Counted from the first letter of the stretch, positions 20,805 to 32,304 are shown. The stretch is DNA of 64,000 nucleotides from Petrosia ficiformis (GCA_947044365.1 OX345637.1:9051076-9115075); one strand, 5' to 3'. Numbers and translations: made by a program. The notes: generated by a model from the sequence alone, not told the origin.

Positions 20805-22337
20805 ACAAGAAGTACTAAAATACACTACACGCTCATTCTGTTATTGTATTATGTATTACTTGTTTGTTTTTTGTATTTGTTTGATAATTTATACATTATA
20901 ATAAATGTCACTTCACAACTATCAGACACATTGCAACTATTCTCATTAACATTTATATCATTGTTATTATTATCTTCTTGTAAATGTGATTGTAATAAAT
21001 TCTGGTTGTATTTAACAAAACCACTCACACTATTACAATAATTATTATATACTTCATACTTCATATGAAGTTCATAATGATGCTTAAATTAATTTCATCT
21101 TATCTGAATCATACTTTTATTAAAGTAACTTTGCAGTCCAAAATAACATGTTAAAATAGAAGACACATGAAGCTATTAGCGTTACCAAGCTGATGTTCAA
21201 ATGCATTTCTTGTTATTTTCTAGGTTACAGTGAAGCTTAATACATTAGTAGATATGGCTTTCTTAATCAGTCTAAACAAATTAATAGTCTAAATATTGAA
21301 TGGATGTTCTACATAGCACTGGTCAGGACTAATCACCTCTCAGACAATACATATATAGGCTATGTACTGAAACAGAATATAGTATATACTGGGTAAACAG
21401 CACTAAATACAAGTTAGAATCCAACCACCACTCAACATAGTCTGGGCACAATAATGTTTGCCATTCTGGGATTAATTTATGAATTATGATTATTAAAATC
21501 GCTTATAATTATAATAAACTCCTCTTCTGTTCATCTCCTTTCTTGTTTCTTAACTTTCATATCTCTGTCATGAACTCTTCCTTATATTGCTTTCTACAGT
21601 CTATGTGTCTTTGTGTGTGTCTGTGTTTGCGTCTGTGTACATATATGCACATATATGTACACATAATTACGTATGTACACATAAGCATTTATACTACAAT
21701 CAATTATCATGTCCAATATCTCGTATTAAATGCACAAAGAAGGCTAAAAATGATTTAATTAAAATGTTATTTAGCTTCTTTAATAGATGAATTTTTGGAT
21801 TATAATTAATGTAAGTCACCATTAAAATGTTATCTTGCTTCTTTGTATATCTAATAAGGATAATTGAAATTGCAATTATGTGATTATAATTACATATATG
21901 TCACCATGCAATCATAGCAACTTACATAATCAATTAAATTACAATTCCCATTATTCCTTGTAACTATACTAACCAGTTATTTAAACAATTTTATTTTTGC
22001 AGTGTGGTAGCACAATTCTGCCAATGCATTTCTTCCCTAGGGTTCATTGCTTATACAATGCAATGGAGAGTTGTGTGGATGGAGTTTATTTTGTTAAGTC
22101 AGACAGTGGATAGATTATTATTAACGATTTGTGAGAGACATAACTATAAATATTTTAATTAAATCATTGTGAGTTTCTCTGTGCATTCAATATGAGATAT
22201 TAGGTATAATAATATGTGTTATGTATTTTAATATAATTAGTACAAAGTGTGAAATATTGTGAAATATGTGTCTAACTGTCTATGTGGACGTTTATATAAA
22301 TTATATTTGTGTGTGTGGTGTGAAAATAAAATAACTA
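20805..22337. other. Unit 1/unit 2 boundary region, non-coding
   Basis: No gene is supported. About 21,220-21,640 (including GGTCAGGACTAATCACCTCT and CTTCCTTATATTGCTTTC-like tracts) is repeated directly at about 22,790-23,230. A sharp landmark, GCAGTGTGGTAGCACAATTC, lies at 22,001 and recurs at 45,079 in unit 3. Open stretches at 20,844-21,064 and 21,486-21,790 are AT/TG low complexity. Confidence 0.5.
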
Positions 22338-22533
22338 CCGTAATTCGGGAAAATTTCGTACTATAAAAATTTTCGTATAACAGTATGCGTACGAAATTTA
22401 AAAATTCGAAAATTAACGGGTATATGGAAATAAACGGTATTCGTAAATAATAACGTACGCACGTACGAAAATTTATACAAACGAAAAATAAAAATTCGAA
22501 ATATTTTAGAGACGAAATGTTCCCGATTTACGG
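22338..22533. mobile_element. 196-bp palindromic MITE with TA duplication, unit 2
   Basis: Ends CCGTAATTCGGGAAAATTTC and the complement of GAAATGTTCCCGATTTACGG, inserted at TA (22,336-22,337; 22,534-22,535). The unoccupied TA is at 524-525 in unit 1, with flanks AATAAC and ATTTATTGG matching exactly. The interior is full of TTCG/CGAA and CGTACG self-complementary motifs and has no ORF. CCGTA ends resemble the HIRAN-carrying elements, so it may be cross-mobilised by the same transposase (inference). Confidence 0.93.
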
Positions 22534-22535
22534 TA

Positions 22536-23863
22536 ATTTATTGGTTAGTACAGTTACAAGGAATAGTGGAAATTGTATTTTAATTGGTAGTGTAGGTTAT
22601 TATGACTGGAATGCAATATATGTACTTGTACTAATTATAATCCAATAATTTACATTTCACTTTCCTTTTCCTGTCTAATAGATACACAAAGAAGCAGAAT
22701 AGATATTTTAATTAAAACTGATGACATTCTTTGTGCATCTAAAATGAAATGATTTTTGGTACAAGTATGTTATCATGCAGTAATATTTACTAGGATACAA
22801 TGAAGCTTGATTGATACATTAGTAGATATGGCTTTCTTAATCAGCCTAAGCAATTCTAAATATTGAATGGAATGTAAGTGTTCTACATAGCAATGGTCAG
22901 GACTAATCACCTCTCAGACAATACATATACGTATAGGCTATGAACTGAAACAGAATATAGTATATACTGGGTAAACAGCACTAAATACAAGTTAGAATCC
23001 AACATAATCTGGGCACAATAATGTTTGCCATTCTGTCCATTAATTTATATATAATATTAATTATGATTATTAAAATCACTTATAAATATAATAAACTCCC
23101 TATACCAGACTTACTTTCTTCTATTCTCATTCTTGCCTTTCGTATCTGTCATGAACTGTATCTTATATTGCTTTCTACAGTCTATGTGTCTTTGTGTGTG
23201 TCTGTGTCTGTGTACAAATAACGTGTCTTGCTCTGTAGGCTAAATGTACAAGTAGACCATAATTGCATGTGTCATGACAACAGAAGTATTATCACATGTG
23301 TATTTATGAGAATAGTGTTGCAACAGTATAGAATATACAGTATTGAGATAACACACAACCACTTTTTGATTTAACCACTCTTAGGTGAGTGAAGCTCTTT
23401 TATACAATTTGATTGAAGCCATGTTTCTTTCAGTCCCAAATTACATAAACAGATGGAACTCATTAAAATTCATACATTTCGATTGAAGTCTACATAGTGT
23501 TTCCTTTAGTCTCAAATTACAAAACTGGGTGGTGCTCATTTATACATGTTCATGAAAGCTACATTGTATTTCCGTTACTCTCAAGATATTGGCATTGAAA
23601 GTCGACTGCTATTATAATAGTTATATACCAACTTTATATGGCATCTAGGCTGAATGTTCATGTTTGTTTATTTTTGTTATTATACTAGAAAGGTGTTGTT
23701 CAGGAAATAACATCAATGTAGATATTCAATACACTATTTTGTAATCTCTAACTACATGTATTAACAAGACAGGCATACTAACACAGAACTAAACTCTAAA
23801 CCCTAAACCCAAACTTTTTTAACAAAAATTTAATGTGTTACTATTAAGTTCAGGAAACCTCAA
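22536..23863. other. Non-coding start of unit 2
   Basis: Paralogous to 526-2120 in unit 1 and 45,613-46,930 in unit 3. No exon seen. A TG/CT-rich block at about 23,090-23,230 gives a spurious ORF. Confidence 0.5.
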
Positions 23864-24046
23864 CTATGAATACTGAAGACCAGTATTATCATCAATGGAA
23901 TTAAAATTAATCTGAGCATCAAGAGGCTGGATGTCCCATCGAATAGGCATTGATGTAATTGTACAAGCGAAGGTTACATCAGTTCCAGCGACTGTAAAAG
24001 TATTGTCAATACCATCACAATCTAGATCTTGTACTTGTGCATACAA
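23864..24046 (-). pseudogene. Ig-like domain exon fragment, unit 2
   Basis: Same reading as 2124-2306 with several substitutions. The Cys-Trp pair (T-F-A-C, P-I-R-W-D-I) and the DAQINFNSIDDNTG tail are kept, with no stop inside. Conservation of frame between units is weak support for a once-functional Ig exon. No flanking exons are recognised. Confidence 0.4.
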
Positions 24047-24561
24047 ACATATTCAGACAAATGATCATATTAATAACATTTTCAGACACACACATCTTCA
24101 TGATTAAGGATGCATCCATGAATGGCAAATATATGATTTTAATAATTGTATTATTGATTGAAATTTGGGAATTAACAAATCCAAATTTTTACTTTTTTAG
24201 AATTCTACTATAATTTTAATCTATCAGTTTCTAATTATGAATGTATAAGCACACCATAATTGTGTGTGTCATGACAACAGAAGTACTTCATGTGTATTTA
24301 TGAGAAGTTACAACAGACTACACTGTATATGGATTCATTAAAATACATTGTCATTACACACTTCTACATAACTAACAATCATAAGATTCTTCTACCATAA
24401 TAACCGATAATATGTGTCTATAATTATTTTCATTAATGGTGTTGCTGCTATTATATAATGATAAATAACTATTTTAAATTAAAATCCATTTTGGATACAG
24501 TATAATATATATGTTGTCACTATTATATATATATACAATTAACAAATGCATTTGACATAGA

Positions 24562-24850
24562 ATACTTAGTGAACACACTATCACATATAAAATATATAAT
24601 TAATGCTCACATAAATTCAATGCTCATTTGGTTACAATATAATATTTATGCTGCATTTGACATAGAGTACTTACTTAGTGAACACGCTATCACATATAAA
24701 ATATATAATTAATGCTCACATAAATTCAATGCTCATTTGGTTACAATATAATATTTATGCTGCATTTGACATAGAGTACTTACTTAGTGAACACGCTATC
24801 ACATATAAAATATATAATTAATGCTCACATAAATTCAATGCTCATTTGGA
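24562..24850. repeat. 109-bp tandem triplication, unit 2 only
   Basis: The sequence ACTTAGTGAACACGCTATCA through GCTCATTTGGTTACAATATA and GCTGCATTTGACATAGAGT is present about 2.6 times with a 109-bp period (repeat starts near 24,560, 24,669 and 24,778). Units 1 and 3 have one copy each (about 3235, 47,630), so it is a young expansion. Confidence 0.85.
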
Positions 24851-24973
24851 TACAAAAAAAGAATCTTTTTAACTACATAGAAACTTTATCACAAGAAAAA
24901 GATCAAATAAAACATGAAGGTGATGTTATATGTATAATTATATTATATAATTATAGATATAATAATATATATG

Positions 24974-25123
24974 CAGGGCTGCCATGAGGGGGGATGGGCA
25001 ACTGGGGCAGCTTGCCCCGGGCCCCCACTGGCCCCCAGACCCAACTCAGTTTATAGTAGGGAGGGGGGGGGGGGGGGGTTTACTTTGCTGCTCTGGGCTC
25101 ACTAAAACCTCTTGGCACCCCAG
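24974..25123. repeat. G/C-rich interspersed repeat with poly-G run, unit 2
   Basis: Paralogue of 3994-4145: starts CAGGGCTGCCATGAGG, contains GCTTGCCCCGGGCCCCCAC and a long G run near 25,061-25,078. The right end reads CTTGGCACCCCAG. No ORF. Confidence 0.55.
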
Positions 25124-25289
25124 TATATATAATATATATTATTATGTACATATAATTATTTAATAATTCTTGGAAAATAATATCTATTTACAAGCATAAA
25201 CTTTGCTGATGAACACTATAAGAAACAGCATTATTTATAATTATTATGAGTACCTTTGAAAATGAAAAATATCTGTAGCTTTAGCAGCA

Positions 25290-25871
25290 AGTAAATAATA
25301 GCTATTGTAATGAAGTCAGGTTGCCTTATATTGCTCTAAAGGTCGTTCCAAATCAGGTAAATATGTTTTTTAAACGCAGCTAATTGGACAAAGTATGACA
25401 TGAATTTATGATAATTGAATTATTGAGTTAGGCTGTGTTTCCACATCTAATAATAAAATGATAATCATATTACCACAGACCAAGTAAATAATAGTTTTTG
25501 TTGTAATGAAATCAAATGCCTTATATTGCTCAAAAGCTCGTTCCAAATCAGGTAAATATGTTTTTAAACGTAGCTAATTGGACAAAGTATGACATGAATT
25601 TATGATAATTGAATTATTGAGTTAGGCTGTGTTTCCACATCTAATAATAAAATGATAATCCTATTACCACAGACCAAGTAAATAATATCTATTGTTGTAA
25701 TGAAATCAAATGCCTTATATTGCTCGAAGGGTCGTCCTAAATCAGCCAAATATGTTTTTTTGATGTAGCTAATTGGATAAAGTATGACATGAATTACGCT
25801 TATTCAATCATGGAGTTAGGCTGTGCTTCCTCACCTAGGATAATCATATGACCACAACATTGTTAATACCA
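25290..25871. repeat. ~194-bp tandem triplication with receptor exon end and splice donor, unit 2
   Basis: Three copies (starts near 25,290, 25,483, 25,677; a further start at 25,872), each beginning AGTAAATAATAG and containing a sequence like AAAGGTCGTTCCAAATCAGG then TAAATATG. In unit 1 that motif is the end of the TM exon (SKVCSKS) and its GTAAAT donor (5585-5607). The upstream hydrophobic part of the exon is absent, so these are exon-tail relics. The same triplication is in unit 3 (48,140-48,720). Confidence 0.75.
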
Positions 25872-26269
25872 AGTAAATAATAGCTATGGTAATAAAATCA
25901 GATTGCTTTATACTATTAACTAAACTTTATAAACATTAACATATCTTACACAATTTTATCAACAGTTATGTATCAATCACCACAAGATTGTACATACAGT
26001 AACACATTATATATGTATATACATGTATATTATATATAATTATATACATATATATATAGTATGATGGTGACATCATAACTTTGATGTGGTGAGTCCTATA
26101 TACCGTATAGCAGGGAATTTTTGAATGGTGCAAATTTTCGTATTTTTCGAATATGACAAAACAATTTCGAAAATTAAAACCTTTGTAAATTTTTTCTAGC
26201 CTCTTGTGACCCAAAGATAGATCGATCGACGTGTGAAAAGGCACGGCTCTGTATCGCTATCTGAAACCT

Positions 26270-27681
26270 GTGTCCGATGCTCATGTTCCTGACCCTAATG
26301 GTCCACTTTCGAATTCTATGAGTTCTCAGTCCATAAAAGATGCCAACCGAGCTATTACACAGAGTGCTAAGTCATCTTCAAGAGGAACCTATGCTAAGAT
26401 TACTCCACAACGTCAAGCAGAAATTGCTGAATACGCATCGCTACATGGAAATAGGGCAGCCATTCGTCGTTATTCTAAGGAATTAGAAGTTGAACTAAAG
26501 GAAAGCTCTGTAGCTACATGGAAGAAGAAATATCAGGATGAACTGAAGCGTGTAGCTGGTAGGGTTAGCTGTGATGGCGGAGTAGACCATGCTGTGGAGG
26601 TGAAGGTTTTGCCTTTGAAAAAGAGAGGAAGGCCGCTTCTACTGGGAGAAAAGCTAGACAGTGAAGTGAAAGCCTATTTAAAGGCTGTCCGTGATGCTGG
26701 TGGTGTTGTAACAACCTCCATTACCATTGCTGCTGGCACTGCAATTGTACGTAGGTCTGACAGGAATCTTTTGGCAGAAAATGGTGGCCCGATAACACTT
26801 ACTACAAACTGGGCGAAGTCTCTCCTTTACTGGCTTAACTTCGTTAAGAGAAGGGGCAGTTCAGCTGCAATAATAGCTGTTAAGAACTTCGAAGAATTAA
26901 AGGAACAGTTTCTGCTGGACATCAGTGTTGTCATGGAAATGGAAGACGTACCACCCCAATTAGTGATAAACTGGGACCAGACAGGTATCAGGATTGTACC
27001 AGGATCATCCTGGACAATGGAACTGAAAGGCTCGAAACGGGTTGAAATAGCAGGGATATCAGACAAACGCAAATCACTGCTGTTCTTTGTGGAACAATGG
27101 GTGGACAGATTCTACCGATATATCAAGGAAAAACAAAAGCTTGTCTTCCTCAGTACAAGTTTCCAAGTGATTGGGATATCACATTTACTCCCAACCATTG
27201 GTCGAATGAAGAAAAAATGAAAGAATACTTGGAAAAAATTATAATACCTTACATTGGACAAACTCGCATGGAACTTAAACTTTCTCCTGATTATCCAGTG
27301 CTTGCTATTTTTGATGTATTCAAAGGACAGGTCACTAAAGACATTTTCTCAAAGTTAGAAGAAAATAATATCCATATTGTAAAAGTGCCAGCAAATTGCA
27401 CAGACCGCGTGCAGCCTATGGACTTGAGTGTAAATAAAGCTGTTAAGGAATTTATGCGAGGCAAATTTCAGATGTGGTATGCCGCCGAAGTTGAGAAGAA
27501 ACTTCAGTTAGGTGTAGATGAGCTTGCTCTTGAGCTCCCGGATCTTTGAATGTCAGTTATGAAACCACTTGGGGCTCAGTGGCTGACCAGTTTATTCGAT
27601 TATTTGCAGACGAATGACACCATTATCAAGAATGGATTCAAGGCCGCTGGCATTTGTGAAGTTATTTCTGATAGTCAGTAA
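26270..27681 (+). pseudogene. DDE (pogo/Tigger-like) transposase, disabled copy, unit 2
   Basis: Very similar to the intact unit 3 protein. The order is an N-terminal helix-turn-helix-like region (QRQAEIAEYASLHGNRAAIR), a Lys-rich linker with KKRGRPLLLG, the ENGGPITLTTNWAKSLL block, and then the catalytic INWDQTG. Three lesions occur. A one-base deletion near 27,070 shifts the frame, a nine-base deletion near 27,117 removes three codons, and a CGA-to-TGA change at 27,547-27,549 stops the second open part (27,097-27,549). The second Asp (FDVFKG) and third Asp (QPMD) lie after the frameshift, so this copy cannot make an active enzyme. Confidence 0.9.
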
Positions 27682-27891
27682 CTATCTTTATCACTGAAAT
27701 CAGTACTAGGTATACAATTTTATTCAGTTAAATCAGTTTATAGGAACATTTTAAATAATTAAATATTTAATATTGAATGATTAATAATTTTATAATTATA
27801 CTATACATGTATAATTCTCTTTGAAGTTAATGAGAAACATGAGGTGTGTAATATTACTCACTAAAATAATAAAAAGCGAACTAATAAAAGT

Positions 27892-28865
27892 TTAATAAGT
27901 TGAAATGGTGGGGGAAAGAGAAAGGTAACCTTTTTCTAAGCAATTTACAAAATGAGGTCTCATCCTTGCCTGGTCAAACTTCAGGATTGCAGGGTCTTTA
28001 CCAAAACATAAGACAGTTGACACACAAACTGCGAAGAGCCCACAATCCCTCCCATCAGTTTGTTTTTGCATCTTCACCACTTGAATAGAGCATTCTTTCC
28101 CAAATAGATTGTTTATAACTATTGCCGTTTCTTCATCAACATGGTCATATACACTGTCATAAACTTTCACCACATCACCTACACTCAGACTGTTCGATGC
28201 AACTATCCAGTGATTACCACCAGAATGAATGATCTGAACACATTGGTTCTGTGTGGGAATATCTCGTGTTTTTGACTGATAAAGTGTTGACTGCAAGCCC
28301 GTCACTGTTGGAAACTGCTTTTGAGTAGTTGCTGTGCACATTCAATAAAAAGATCATTTAACATGTCTCCATTCAAAATTTTCTGTTTGTCTGAAGTTGA
28401 GAGGACAATGTTTCCAACTTGTACCCAATCAGACAGAAACATTGAAGAAGTAGAAGATTCATCTAATTTTCTTCGTTTAACTGGCTGTGGGTCGCCAGTA
28501 GCGAATGCCTTCTCCATCAACTGTTTGGCTTTAGATGTGCGTTTAGATTCTCCTTTGAAAGTTAAGACACAGGGAATCTCTAAACCACCCTGAGGTAAAT
28601 CCTTCGAATATCTTTTATTCCCGGTAACATGGCAGACGATTGACCCATTCCTTTGGAGGAATAGAGAACACACTGAAGAGATCTTCCTTGGAACATGTCC
28701 AATGATTGAATCGTTGCAGATGACCGCGACGGCGAACGGATCAATGAGGTTACCCACTTCCCTCTGACACAATAGCTCTTCACCCAAAACACTGTCCCAG
28801 ATGTCCCTATAAATGTGATACCCTCTTATCATGGCTTCAACCAAGAAAGTACTGTAGTTTTCCAT
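27892..28865 (-). pseudogene. HIRAN plus Ulp1/C48-like protease, frameshifted, unit 2
   Basis: Part 1 (28,865-28,302, 187 codons) begins MENYSTFLVEAMIRGYHIYR and holds a HIRAN domain at residues ~12-115 (NLIDPFAVAV, IGHVPRKIS, DLPQGGLEIPC), then a basic linker. Part 2 (28,341-27,892) holds a C48-type cysteine protease core with His44 (GNHWIV), Asp62 (VKVYDS), Gln94 and Cys100 (QKQTDGRDCG), matching the His-Asp-Gln-Cys order of Ulp1/SENP proteases. The two parts are joined by a single frame change at CTCAAAAGCAG near 28,325, shared with the unit 3 copy. It may be a decayed base, a small intron or a programmed shift. C48 enzymes cleave SUMO-like modifiers; the substrate here is unknown. Confidence 0.85.
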
Positions 28866-29094
28866 GGCTCATCAGTGGGATTTCATGCTTCCAACTGGAC
28901 AATGTGCGTGAGGCGTGGTCAAATTAATTTTATTATAATTATAAATAATTAATGATCTTCGAAAATAATAAACTTCCAAATTTTATTCTAAGGGGGTTTT
29001 CAAGATTATTTGAAAATTTCCCGCTATACGGTATTGTATATAAATCCTCCATGTGCACACTATGCAGGAGATGTCACCAACATACAATATATTG

Positions 29095-29251
29095 TATATA
29101 GTATGCTAATAGGTGCTATATACTGAATATAGGACCCTCATTTTGTGTCCTCGGATGTGATATAGCCTCTGCAGGCTCGAGCTATATCACATCCTCAGAT
29201 GCAAACTCAGGTCCTATATTTTGTATATAGGACCTATTAGCATACTATATA
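29095..29251. repeat. Long hairpin (foldback) repeat, unit 2
   Basis: Left arm 29,095-29,166 (from TATAGTATGCTAATAGG to TCGGATGTGATATAGC) is the imperfect complement of right arm 29,181-29,251, around a 14-base loop CTCTGCAGGCTCGA. It could fold into a ~70-bp hairpin. It lies 64 bp right of the pogo-like element in units 2 and 3 and is absent from unit 1. Likely a foldback-type MITE; no ORF. Confidence 0.85.
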
Positions 29252-29259
29252 TACATGTA

Positions 29260-29614
29260 TATTACATATATAAATATACATATATAAATATACATAATGT
29301 GCATTAGGTACACAATTATAATCATCAGTTAATTACAGGAGCTCTATTGAGTTTGCAAAACTGTGGGTAATTGTTTTTTGTACAACATGCAGTTTCAGAC
29401 AGATACGTGTTAGACACATATAAGAACCACAAAGAAGGCGACTTTGCCCTACACAAACTAATTATCTTCACAGATGTGAGACCTTAATTTGATTAGGCTA
29501 TAAATGAAATTTGTTTTGTCATCAGAATTTGATGAGCACAGTTAACAATCTTACTACAATTACATTAACCGAAAAAAATATTGTAGAAATAATTCAATTA
29601 TTACATTACAAATT
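29260..29614. other. Non-coding, between hairpin and VNTR, unit 2
   Basis: Shared with 6640-6970 in unit 1 (CATAATGTGCATTAGGTACA, GAGCTCTATTGAGTTTG). No gene seen. Confidence 0.5.
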
Positions 29615-29659
29615 ACACTATAACAATATAAGATTATAACCTACTTACTGCACTATAAC
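29615..29659. repeat. 35-bp minisatellite locus, one unit (unit 2)
   Basis: One 35-bp unit with a TTACT tag plus 10 bases, at the same place as the 32-unit array in unit 1. Confidence 0.95.
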
Positions 29660-29687
29660 CAACCACTCACTCACTTCATCCCTTATT

Positions 29688-29954
29688 CAGTGCTCGAAAT
29701 AACATCCAGCAATTGGCCATTTTTACGGCCATTTCACAGCTTTGTCCAGACAAAATTGCATTTAACTGGACAAATTGTATGATTAGTTATAGAAAACAGG
29801 TACATTAATCTCACAGTAAGGGTAGTTATTAGTCAAGAGTAGTCATAGCTTAGTGGGTTACTTCTATATCTCATAAGATATAAATGGGTACAATACAGAT
29901 TTGTGAGACTTGCTTTTTTTTCCAAACCAAATTCACAACTTGTTGGTCAAATAT
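29688..29954. mobile_element. hAT-like left-end fragment, unit 2
   Basis: Near-identical paralogue of 8109-8374 starting CAGTGCTCGAAATAAC. Missing from unit 3. Confidence 0.5.
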
Positions 29955-30471
29955 TATTTGATCATGCATTATGTGGTTATTGATCTTGCTCACCTACATT
30001 AAAAAATGCATAATGTAAGTGTGTTTTAACTATGTTTCTTTAAATGTTTTATTGTATATGATGTGTTTAACCTAAGTGGCAGTATGCCTGATCTGCCCAT
30101 CTATCATACATTAACTAACATTTATACTGCAGTGTATGAGCTTGTGCCATGGTATACTTTAACATGCAGTGACAGTTACATGCCCACTAACTTATATTCT
30201 CCTTCAAGTTTATAAGTATAATACTTTATACAACTTATCTGTTTTGTAGAACACCGTCTGATATTCATATCCATCTTAAAATTAATGGGTGTGTTTTACT
30301 ACCGTACTCTCTGATATATATATATATATTTATAGCCTACTATACACTGTATGTTATGTCATGCCTTGAATGCATTGAATTTAACAGGCTTACAATTACC
30401 AAGCAGGCCCAGAGGGTAAGGTGAGTATAAGCCTGATACTGCATAAGTGGGCATGACATACATGTAATTAA

Positions 30472-30690
30472 TTATGTAGAAACTGGAACTAATAGCTGGC
30501 TATTCTTCCTGAAATATATTTCTAAAGTTCTAGAAGGTCTTTAAAAGGTAAGGAGAGTAGATAATCGAAATAATAACTATAGTAGGCTGTTGTGTTTCAG
30601 GCATGATAAAGTTAGCCATGATTACTGAATGCTGGACACCACAAAGCAATCATAGGGATACTTTTTTCTCTATATACACTTGTTAAATCA
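30472..30690. mobile_element. Unit-2-specific replacement segment
   Basis: About 215 bp that replaces the sequence found at 8887-9115 in unit 1 and 53,107-53,335 in unit 3. Its right end, CAAAGCAATCATAGGGATA followed by TTTTTTCTCTATATA, matches the right end of the unit-2 insertion at 43,431-43,949, so it is probably a truncated member of the same family. No ORF. Confidence 0.5.
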
Positions 30691-30774
30691 TAGTACATGA
30701 TAATATATAAACCATGTCTAGTTGGTATAGATGCTAGATATATAATCTGTTGGTGTTTAGACGTTAACGTTTAT

Positions 30775-31766
30775 ATGAGTTATGCCGGGTTCGCCTACTC
30801 TGTTTTTGCCTACTCTTAATTTATTACAATATTCCACATTTGCCTACGTATACCATAAATTTAATTAAAAGGAATATTTTTAATTTTTTTTTTAAAGAAT
30901 TACTAAAGCTACTACATGAAAGGGATCTAACACAGGACACATAAAACTTGTACATATTTCCTACAATTGATATTATTCTTTGAATACTTTGATGAGTTAA
31001 CTAATAAAATAATTGATATTTTTTCTTTGGTATATAAGAAGGTAGAGTAAAGCAATCATTGTTTGTAATATTACTATATGATGTAGTTTATTGCAACTAA
31101 ACGAGAAGGAAGAGCACCGTCATATAGATATGTAGTGAATAGGAGAAGTAGAGATGGAAGATTTTTTTGGAGATGTGGAAGAAGTAGAGATTGCAGTGGA
31201 TCAATAACAACACTAATCGATATTACAATTACATCACAGAAGAGCCACAATCATCCAGCAGATCAAGCTGAAATTGAGGCTGAGAAGATAGTAGTAGAGA
31301 TGAAAAAATCTGCAAAGAACAGTGTTAGACCAATTCCTACATTATACCATAAAAAACTACAAGCTCTTGCAACAATGCCAAATAAAGACGAAGTGGCATC
31401 GAAACTGCCAACATTTGAACAAATTAAGACTTCATTGAATGACAGTCAACGTAAGCGGCTTCCAACACTACCGAAAAGTCGTAGTGATGTCCAATTTACA
31501 GACCAATGGACAATGACATCTTCTGGGAAGCCCTTCCTCTTAGCTGATGATGGCTTAGGAGACAACAAACTCATAATTTTTGCAACAGATGACAACGACA
31601 ACATAGCCATTTTGTGTGAAGCTGATACTATCTACATTGATGGAACTTTTCAAACATGTCCAAAACATTTCTATCAGATTTTCTCAACCATGCATTTAAT
31701 TAAGCATTTAATTTTTTATAAATTTGGAGTAGGCACAAATGGAGTAAGCAAACCAGAATAACTCAT
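30775..31766 (+). mobile_element. Non-autonomous MULE-type element with FLYWCH ORF, unit 2
   Basis: The left inverted repeat is intact (CGGGTTCGCCTACTCTGTTT). The right one is more diverged (GGAGTAGGCACAAATGGAGT) but keeps the outer AACTCAT. Same insertion site as units 1 and 3. Confidence 0.75.
31135..31761 (+). pseudogene. FLYWCH-MULE transposase, truncated 208-aa ORF, unit 2
   Basis: The longest reading of this family here. FLYWCH residues FFWRC, DC and HNH lie at about residues 10-40, followed by a linker (KLPTFEQIKTSLNDSQ) and FTDQWTMTSSG. Around residues 165-190 is IYIDGTFQTCPKHFYQIFS, which matches the start of the MULE catalytic core (the Asp in D-G-T-F is the first acidic residue). 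It then runs almost straight into the right inverted repeat, so the rest of the catalytic domain is deleted. The upstream start is blocked by TAG (as in unit 1) and translation would need the Met at 31,135. Confidence 0.8.
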
Positions 31767-32172
31767 TTATATATACCCCTTAGCCCTATAGGCCTTGGGT
31801 TATATATATATTAACCTGCTTCACAGTAGGTGATATATCTGGCATATACACCTTAGCCCTATAGGCCTTGGGTTATATATACACAATGGTGTGGAAACAG
31901 CCAGTCATGCAGGACATTGTCTGATAAATCTATTGAATGTCCGGTAAGATGAAACTGCACTATATACAAAGTATATGAAGAGCAGGACAAGAGTGTTTAA
32001 AATAGGTCAAAATGTCCAGTAGTTGGCTCAATGTTTCCACACCCCTGTATATACATTAACCTGCTTTACAGTAGGTGGTATATCTGGCATGTACCTCTTA
32101 GCTCTATAGGCCTTGGGTTATTTGTACATTTACCTGCTTCACAGTAGGTGGTATATCTGGCATATACCACCT
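31767..32172. repeat. ~78-bp minisatellite split by MITE, unit 2
   Basis: Paralogue of 10,161-10,565 with diverged repeats (TTATTTGTACATTTACCTGC in one). The hAT MITE sits at the same repeat position. Confidence 0.75.
31884..32047. mobile_element. 164-bp hAT MITE, unit 2 minisatellite copy
   Basis: Same ends (CAATGGTGTGGAAACA / complement of TGTTTCCACACCCCTG) and TATATACA duplication as in unit 1; an ancestral insertion. Confidence 0.9.
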
Positions 32173-32304
32173 GATTCATATATTACATGCAATCATACAT
32201 ATTTATTATAATTATTATATAAACATAATGTATCCCAGATATATTGGCTAGTCTACTGTAAAAAGACACAGATATATCATTAGTGAATTATATTTTCCAC
32301 TTAC

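Larger units (their letters stand above)
26103..29031 (+). mobile_element. 2.93-kb pogo-like transposon with HIRAN-Ulp1 gene, unit 2
   Basis: Ends CCGTATAGCAGGGAATTT and the complement of AAATTTCCCGCTATACGG, each flanked by TA (26,101-26,102; 29,032-29,033). It encodes a DDE transposase on the plus strand (26,270-27,680) and a HIRAN plus Ulp1-like protein convergently on the minus strand (28,865-27,892), with an AT-rich gap between their 3' ends. Unit 1 lacks it. Pogo/Tigger-type elements of the Tc1/mariner superfamily duplicate TA. An extra convergent HIRAN-protease gene is not a standard part of that family as I know it. Confidence 0.92.

Noticed and set aside
28321..28593. Plus-strand ORFs overlapping the HIRAN-Ulp1 gene (also 27,900-28,088, 51,184-51,456)
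   Set aside because: Antisense shadows of a recognisable protein.
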